Assembly: GCF_016902575.1 (NCBI RefSeq) | Contig: NZ_JACSNZ010000008.1 | Coordinates: forward strand, 1-64,000 | Direction of reading: 5' to 3' | Origin: Pseudoflavonifractor capillosus | GTDB lineage: Bacteria > Bacillota > Clostridia > Oscillospirales > Oscillospiraceae | DNA: 64,000 bases | Shown: one piece after another, positions 60,501 through 64,000 of the stretch | Numbering within the stretch: the stretch's first letter is position 1 | How the letters are laid out: every line of letters starts with the position of its first letter | Program-made: the position numbers and the translations under genes | Notes under the pieces: generated by a model | The model's database searches: none | The model's input: only the letters and a program-made list of their open reading frames with translations | Told to the model about the DNA's origin: nothing

Positions 60501-62287
60501 ACTCGGTCAAGCCGGTGGTGGCCATTGACTCCGGCAGCTATGTATCTGACACCTGGAGCAAGGATCATGTCACCCTGTCTGTGTCCAACACGGCAGCCAA
60601 TTCTGGCACCACCACCTTCCAGTACAAGGTAGGCGACGGAAATTGGCAGACCTGCAACGGCGCAATCACGGTTTCGGAAGAAACTGACGGCACGGTTTAT
60701 ACCTTTAAAGCCATCAGCGCCAGCGGTGTGGAAAGCGACCAGGCTTCCATCACCGTGAAGCTGGACCAGACCGCACCGGATGGAGACATCAAAATTCAGG
60801 AAAACTCGGTGAAACAGCTGCTCAACCAGATCACCTTCGGTCTGTTCTTCAACAAGAATGTGGATGTGACCATCTCCGGCACCGATGCTTTGAGCGGTGT
60901 GGCCTCCATTCAGTTCTATCGCAGCCAGGACATCCTCACCCAGGAGGAAGCAGAGGACATCTCTGATTGGCAGGATTACACCTCTATCACCGAGACCGCT
61001 GTGGATGCAGAGAAGTTTGTCTACTACGCAAGAATCACCGATCAGGCCGGGAACTTCACCGTGATTGGCTCCAATGGGGTCACCTTTGACCTGACCGCTC
61101 CCACCATCAGCGGCATTACCAACGGCAGTACCTATTACACCACCCAGAACGTCACGGTGGCCGATGCCAACCTGGCAACTGTGACCGTCAACGGCGTGCC
61201 CGAGGATGAAGCTCTGACCCTGGCCGGCAACGTGGCCCAGACCTACACCATCGTGGCCACCGACAAGGCGGGCAACTCCACCACCGTCACCGTCACCATG
61301 AAGCCCATTGCCAGCCTTGCCGATCCCATCAAGGGTATCACCGCTGACACTGTGACTTCCAAGGATCAAGCGGCCATTGAATCGGTGAAGGCAGACACAG
61401 AGGCTGTGAACACGGAATATGCCACCGATGAGGAACAGGCAGAACTGAAAGAGATTCTGGACACCTGCAACGCTCTGCTGGCAAAGATCGAAGAATCTGC
61501 ACAGGCAGGAAATACCGAAAATACCGACAAGGTGGAAGACATTACTGCCGACAATGTGAAACCGGAAGACAAAGATGATCTGATCTCCGCCAAGGAAGAC
61601 CTGGAAGACGCCCTGGACAACTTCGGGGACAACTACACCCAGGAGGAGAAACAGGCACTGGAAGACAAACTGGATCAGATCAACCAGGCTCTGGAGAGCA
61701 TTGAAAAGGTGGAGAGCGTGCAGGACGCCATTTCTGCTCTGCCCGACACCGTGGAGCCGGATGACACCGATGTAGAGGCTATCATTGATGCAGTGAAAGA
61801 GCAGTATGAGGCTCTCACCGACCACGAAAAATCCCTGGTGGGTGAGGCACTGAAAGAGAAGCTGGAGCACCTGCTGGCTGCACTGGGCGACTATCGCATG
61901 ACCCAGGGCCAGAATGCCCAGTGGACGCAGGGAACTCAGACAGGCTTGACCTTCACCGTCAACGGAGCATTCTCCAAATTCACTGGCATTGAGGTGGACG
62001 GCAAGGCAGTGGATCAGGCACATTACACCGCCGTCTCCGGCAGCACCATCGTCACCCTGAAGCCGAAATACCTAGACACCCTGTCCGTGGGCCAGCACAC
62101 CCTCACCGTGCTCTTCACCGACGCCAAGGTGGACGGCCAGTTTGAAATTCTGGCAAAACCTCAGCCTGGCACACCGGACACCGGGGACAACAGCCAGGTG
62201 ACCATCTGGATCGGCCTGCTGTTTGCCGCTGTCTGCGGACTGGCCGGAACCATGGTCTACACCCGCAAGAAAAAGCACAGCAAATAA
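57539..62287 (+). CDS. Large cell-wall-anchored surface protein
   Basis: A 1582-residue exported protein. Residues 1-31 are a signal peptide ending in VFA-ADD. A GLUG-like beta-helix region follows (about 60-220, GLVGHNNGGTLSGS), then a Gly/Asn-rich beta-helix-like part (about 400-530, NGGTITANGG), an InlB-B-type repeat (about 660-735, FAGWTP), several Ig-like domains (about 800-1260), an acidic helical region (about 1270-1450) and a final beta domain. The C-terminus is a sortase signal: TPDTG at 1545-1549, hydrophobic segment, KKKHSK. AAGGAGGAG precedes the ATG. Probably an adhesin; ligand unknown. Confidence 0.9.
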   Translation: MTRPKTLHRWLAILLSLVLVMGMMPATVFAADDRAAHTGTDGHTTTLQDGTSAAIPGEGTQESPYQIGTAQQLMDFAALVNAGNNGAYAVLTADIHMSSQSWAGISGNGSYTGVFDGKGYTISNLTGTEGLFVNNAGTVKNVWLKNVSLTKNGGNLGAVVGMNTGTVFNCVSSGSITGTGSEAYSIGGLVGHNNGGTLSGSASSCTVRGSTAGGLTGSNWNKSSSNYGKIIACIYTGTASKPVEGDRRYGQDTNVYYREQAGTWKSYPDNGTADEGTLLDIVNSYISNNGGAFFLKGDGTAYPSGVVSYLDYTQDGFVTRYIDTYTVINSEIPQTAWTDGWYVVDGEVTIDSRVTITGDVKLILKNGADLTANDGIHVSSEDSFTLYAQSAGVGMGTLVATGPSNQAGIGGGKEESCGEIIINGGTITANGGRYAMGLGGNPNGTGGNITVNGGTVMAQGGDGYSSGWSTTPGGPGLAVGQSGIVTIHGGNVIATGGNGSKDIFAAPGGVGIKTGTNGETHITAGFVNAQPGAWESIGIAGNFSTGPNGNAVIVTQNIENNSNSQDWNGLFFIENAVGALDKGVIYGQTVTPTCDFTVPSGVTVTIEKTQSLVISQGITMTNDGTIINSGTINNQGTISNSGSLQVESGGIYDGNQPSGNAVTYQIDWDTNGDGTVDDTTYVAYGETPSHTDGSKEGNAQYSYQFAGWTPTLAQVIGTATYTAQFTQNVNSYQVTVPSDPGYSVAYTGNTTLEYGRTFTFSLDIAQGYYKAPDFAVKANGTALTPDTEGNYTVQVLNDTQITIEGVAQEAALAAPAVDTHGYNSEWTANDVTLTPSATADSGIAYYEYSKDNGQSWTQLSGSSLTISESFFATDYIFRAVSHAGNISAASEPVTVKLDKDPVSITLTGNTQDYLQTDTLEILVNIGLSGCSRLEIKNEDGTWTAIEPSGGFVTPVEYPITENGTYTFRAISGAGVVGAEQSITYTNIDSVKPVVAIDSGSYVSDTWSKDHVTLSVSNTAANSGTTTFQYKVGDGNWQTCNGAITVSEETDGTVYTFKAISASGVESDQASITVKLDQTAPDGDIKIQENSVKQLLNQITFGLFFNKNVDVTISGTDALSGVASIQFYRSQDILTQEEAEDISDWQDYTSITETAVDAEKFVYYARITDQAGNFTVIGSNGVTFDLTAPTISGITNGSTYYTTQNVTVADANLATVTVNGVPEDEALTLAGNVAQTYTIVATDKAGNSTTVTVTMKPIASLADPIKGITADTVTSKDQAAIESVKADTEAVNTEYATDEEQAELKEILDTCNALLAKIEESAQAGNTENTDKVEDITADNVKPEDKDDLISAKEDLEDALDNFGDNYTQEEKQALEDKLDQINQALESIEKVESVQDAISALPDTVEPDDTDVEAIIDAVKEQYEALTDHEKSLVGEALKEKLEHLLAALGDYRMTQGQNAQWTQGTQTGLTFTVNGAFSKFTGIEVDGKAVDQAHYTAVSGSTIVTLKPKYLDTLSVGQHTLTVLFTDAKVDGQFEILAKPQPGTPDTGDNSQVTIWIGLLFAAVCGLAGTMVYTRKKKHSK

Positions 62288-62296
62288 TACATGGAA

Positions 62297-62337
62297 CGCC
62301 CCCCAGCACAGCCGTGATGGCTGTACTGGGGGGCGTT
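62297..62337. terminator. Hairpin between convergent genes
   Basis: AACGCCCCCCAG pairs with CTGGGGGGCGTT around an inner ACAGCC/GGCTGT hairpin. It lies between the surface protein gene and arsC and has no T-run on either side; probably bidirectional. Confidence 0.6.
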
Positions 62338-62342
62338 CACGC

Positions 62343-62762
62343 TTATTGGATGTTCAGCTGACCTTGGGCAATCCGGTTTTTCAAATTCAAAACCTTCTCC
62401 TCAATGGCGGAGATGGTGGCCTCGAAGGCCTCGTCCCCCTGGCCCGATGGGTCTTCCAGGCCCCAGTCCTCCCGGTGCTGACAGGGCAGATGGGGGCAAT
62501 TCACATTGCAGCCCATGGTCACCACAATGTCCACCGGGGGCAGCTGGGACACCAGCTTGCTGTGCTGGGTCTGCTCCATGTCGATGCCGTAATGCTCCTT
62601 CATCAGCCGCACAGCGTCCTGGTTGATGCGGGGCACCGTCTCTGTCCCCGCCGAATAGCTGTCAAACACATCCCCGGCCAGGTGCTTGCCCAGAGCCTCC
62701 GCCATCTGACTGCGGCAGGAATTATGGACGCACACAAACGCCACATTGGGTTTTCTCTCCAT
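62343..62762 (-). CDS. arsC: Arsenate reductase, thioredoxin-coupled low-molecular-weight phosphatase type
   Basis: A 139-residue protein. The P-loop CVHNSCRSQMAEAL near the N-terminus holds the nucleophilic Cys and a second Cys; the redox partner cysteines lie in TMGCNVNCPHLPC, and the aspartate in LEDPSG. It reduces arsenate to arsenite with electrons from thioredoxin. It follows the thioredoxin-like gene by three bases and is controlled by the ArsR-type site upstream. No arsenite pump gene is visible. Confidence 0.93.
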   Translation of the reverse strand: MERKPNVAFVCVHNSCRSQMAEALGKHLAGDVFDSYSAGTETVPRINQDAVRLMKEHYGIDMEQTQHSKLVSQLPPVDIVVTMGCNVNCPHLPCQHREDWGLEDPSGQGDEAFEATISAIEEKVLNLKNRIAQGQLNIQ

Positions 62763-62765
62763 GCC

Positions 62766-63026
62766 TTACCCTCTGACCTTCTGGATGAGGGCCTTGGCCT
62801 CCTCCCTCTTGAGCACCTTGCCGCAGGACACCACTTTGCCGTCCACCACCAGAGCCGGGGTGGTCATCACACCATAGGCCGCAATCTGGGCAAAGTCGGT
62901 GACGTGGTCAATGGCGGTGTCCATATTCAGCTCCGTCAGAGCCTCCCGGACAGCCTCCTCCAGGGCGTTGCACTTGGCACAGCCGGAGCCCAGCACCTGG
63001 TCTTGGATGAACGTCCAAACACCCAT
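62766..63026 (-). CDS. Small redox-active thioredoxin-like protein
   Basis: An 86-residue thioredoxin-fold protein of the redox-active disulfide protein 2 family, with the active site GSGCAKCNALE near residues 14-24, TTPALVVDGK (cis-proline) and SCGKVLKREE. It may supply electrons to ArsC or bind thiol-reactive metalloids. GAGGTC lies before the ATG. It is the first gene of the trx-arsC transcript, behind its own ArsR-like operator. Confidence 0.9.
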   Translation of the reverse strand: MGVWTFIQDQVLGSGCAKCNALEEAVREALTELNMDTAIDHVTDFAQIAAYGVMTTPALVVDGKVVSCGKVLKREEAKALIQKVRG

Positions 63027-63053
63027 AGAAAGACCTCACTTTCTCCATATTTC

Positions 63054-63073
63054 ATATCAAGATATTTTGATAT
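63054..63073 (-). promoter_or_regulatory. ArsR-type operator before the trx-arsC genes
   Basis: ATATCAAGATATTTTGATAT, an inverted repeat with one mismatch. It shares ATCAAnATATTTTGAT with the operator at arsR. Confidence 0.7.
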
Positions 63074-63084
63074 ATTTTCCTCAC

Positions 63085-63114
63085 AAAAACGCCATCTGTC
63101 AAAGATGGCGTTTT
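63085..63114 (-). terminator. Terminator of arsR
   Basis: A perfect 12-bp stem (63086-63097 with 63103-63114), then TTTTTG-like tail on the minus strand. It separates arsR from trx-arsC. Confidence 0.85.
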
Positions 63115-63115
63115 C

Positions 63116-63433
63116 TCATCCTTTGCACCGGGCGCAGCTTACCTCCCCCTCCTCAACGGGAGTGGTAAGCTGGCACAGAAGTCTCATGGTCTCCTCCCTT
63201 CCTGCGGGGTTCAGACGGTAATGGGTCCACTTCCCTTCGGGACGGCTGGTGACGATGCCAGACTCACAGAGAATCTTCATGTGATAGGACAGCCCGGATT
63301 GAGTGAGGTCCAGGGCCTCCAGCAGCACACAGGCGCACTTCTCCCCGCTTCTCAGCTGTTCCAGAATGGCCAGCCGCTTGGGATCACAGAATGCCTTGAA
63401 CACCTTGGCCTGTTCTTGATACGCAGTCGCCAT
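63116..63433 (-). CDS. arsR: ArsR/SmtB family repressor
   Basis: A 105-residue winged-helix repressor. The recognition helix lies in LDLTQSGLSYHMKILCESG, with the wing GKWTHYRL. Possible arsenite-binding cysteines are CACVLL (in place of ELCVCDL) in the helix before the HTH, and a C-terminal SCARCKG pair. It has a consensus promoter overlapped just downstream by a perfect palindromic operator, hence autorepression. The same operator lies before trx-arsC. Confidence 0.92.
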   Translation of the reverse strand: MATAYQEQAKVFKAFCDPKRLAILEQLRSGEKCACVLLEALDLTQSGLSYHMKILCESGIVTSRPEGKWTHYRLNPAGREETMRLLCQLTTPVEEGEVSCARCKG

Positions 63434-63446
63434 GCCCTCACCTCAC

Positions 63447-63497
63447 ATCAAAATATTTTGATATAATCATTATATGCAGGCAGCCACCCTTTGTCAA
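63447..63497 (-). promoter_or_regulatory. arsR promoter and operator
   Basis: Minus strand: TTGACA (63492-63497), 17-base spacer, TATAAT (63469-63474), a full consensus promoter. Just downstream is the perfect 16-bp palindrome ATCAAAATATTTTGAT (63447-63462). Confidence 0.85.
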
Positions 63498-63500
63498 CTC

Positions 63501-63544
63501 AAAAGTGCCTGTTGCAAAATGGCAATTTTGCAACAGGCACTTTT
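63501..63544 (-). terminator. Terminator of the MarR-type gene
   Basis: A perfect 20-bp stem (63501-63520 with 63525-63544), loop of four; A/T ends on both sides allow it to work in both directions. Confidence 0.85.
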
Positions 63545-63551
63545 GCAGTAT

Positions 63552-63980
63552 TTACTCCACCTCACCGGGCAAATCCACCTCGGGCATCAGCTCCTGGCTG
63601 ACGATGGAGAGCATCTCCTCCAGCTTGGCGCAGTCCTCAGAGGAGAACCGCTGCCGGATCCGGCCCATGACCTTGCTCACATAGTCGGTGCTGATGTTGT
63701 AGTAGTCCCGGTACTTCTGGGTCACCTTCAAGTGGTATTCCCGTTTATCCTGCTCCGACTGCTCTTTGGTGAGATACCCCTTGCGCACCAGGCTGTTGAT
63801 CTTGTAGGCCGCATTGGGGGGCGAGATGCGCATAAAGGTGGCAAACTCGTTGATGGTGGGAGTGCCCAGAGCCTGGATGGTCTCCATGGCGAAGGTCTCC
63901 ACCGTGGTCAAGCTGGCCTCCCGGTTTTGAAAATGGGCAAAAATCTCCTGGTAAAAATGGAGCTTGAACTTGGTATACAC
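63552..63980 (-). CDS. MarR family transcriptional regulator (5' end may lie outside the window)
   Basis: About 142 residues visible from a GTG at 63980. Winged helix: TINEFATFMRISPPNAAYKINSLVRKGYLT with the wing EQDKREYHLKVT, flanked by dimerisation helices. The frame stays open to the window edge (EERFGAVYTKF), and a GGAGGAG lies too far from the GTG to decide the start, so the gene may begin beyond 64000. Target genes unknown. Confidence 0.85.
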   Translation of the reverse strand: MYTKFKLHFYQEIFAHFQNREASLTTVETFAMETIQALGTPTINEFATFMRISPPNAAYKINSLVRKGYLTKEQSEQDKREYHLKVTQKYRDYYNISTDYVSKVMGRIRQRFSSEDCAKLEEMLSIVSQELMPEVDLPGEVE

Positions 63981-64000
63981 CGCTCCGAATCTCTCCTCCA

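Noticed and set aside
58931-62023. A 1030-codon minus-strand frame opposite the surface protein gene
   Set aside because: It mirrors the repetitive coding strand; no family, no promoter or ribosome-binding site. The plus-strand gene has a signal peptide, sortase signal and good start.

Overview
The window is from a GC-rich, low-G+C-phylum-type Firmicute, most likely a gut Clostridia of the Oscillospiraceae (Flavonifractor/Pseudoflavonifractor/Intestinimonas-like). The reasons are the Gram-positive gene orders (rimP-nusA-ylxR-ylxQ-infB-rbfA-truB-ribF), sigma-A type promoters, an IreB gene, a clostridial butyrate-type crt-hbd-bcd-etfBA operon and a ZTP riboswitch on the formate-THF ligase gene. 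The genus is inferred, not proven.

Layout. 1-8.2 kb: rpoBC on the minus strand with its own promoter, and a structured intergenic repeat at the left edge. 8.3-12.8 kb, plus strand: an ABC-F ATPase with one degenerate site, a DUF1294 protein, two small hypotheticals, a secreted NlpC/P60 wall hydrolase and IreB. 13.3-20.4 kb, minus: argG-H-J-B-D-F with ArgR-like boxes; argC lies apart, inside the nusA-infB operon. 20.5-25 kb: a Clp ATPase without N-domain, a ferredoxin, and fhs behind a ZTP riboswitch. 25.2-30.5 kb: the butyrate/electron-bifurcation operon with Rex-like sites and a 28-bp target duplication around a hairpin-rich insert at the end of crt. 30.5-39.6 kb: the nusA/infB superoperon. 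40-47.9 kb: a membrane glycosyltransferase, argS/murI, and sucrose genes scrA/scrB, with scrR next to them. 49.2-51.2 kb: smpB, ppiB, a four-helix-bundle gene and ssrA (tmRNA).

The accessory centre is 51.2-57.15 kb. An AT-richer 5.9-kb element has inserted exactly at the 3' end of ssrA. The 11-bp core CTCCACCAAAA is duplicated, and the native ssrA terminator now lies 5.9 kb away. The element encodes a CRESS-type Rep (HUH endonuclease plus superfamily 3 helicase). A matching stem-loop origin with the nonamer CAGTATTAC lies directly upstream of rep. It also carries an FtsK/TraB-like ATPase, a membrane protein, a small winged-helix regulator with twin palindromic operators, and a BcgI-like restriction-modification pair (nuclease-methyltransferase fusion plus a two-domain specificity subunit). 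I see no integrase. I regard this as the most unusual system here: a CRESS-replicon-like, site-specifically integrated element carrying an RM system.

57.5-64 kb: a 1582-residue sortase-anchored surface protein, then an arsenic-responsive cluster (arsR; thioredoxin-like protein and arsC) with two matching operators, and a MarR-type regulator at the right edge. A family of at least four structured intergenic repeats (near 0.2, 12.95, 39.7 and 40.15 kb) keeps two stems through compensatory changes.
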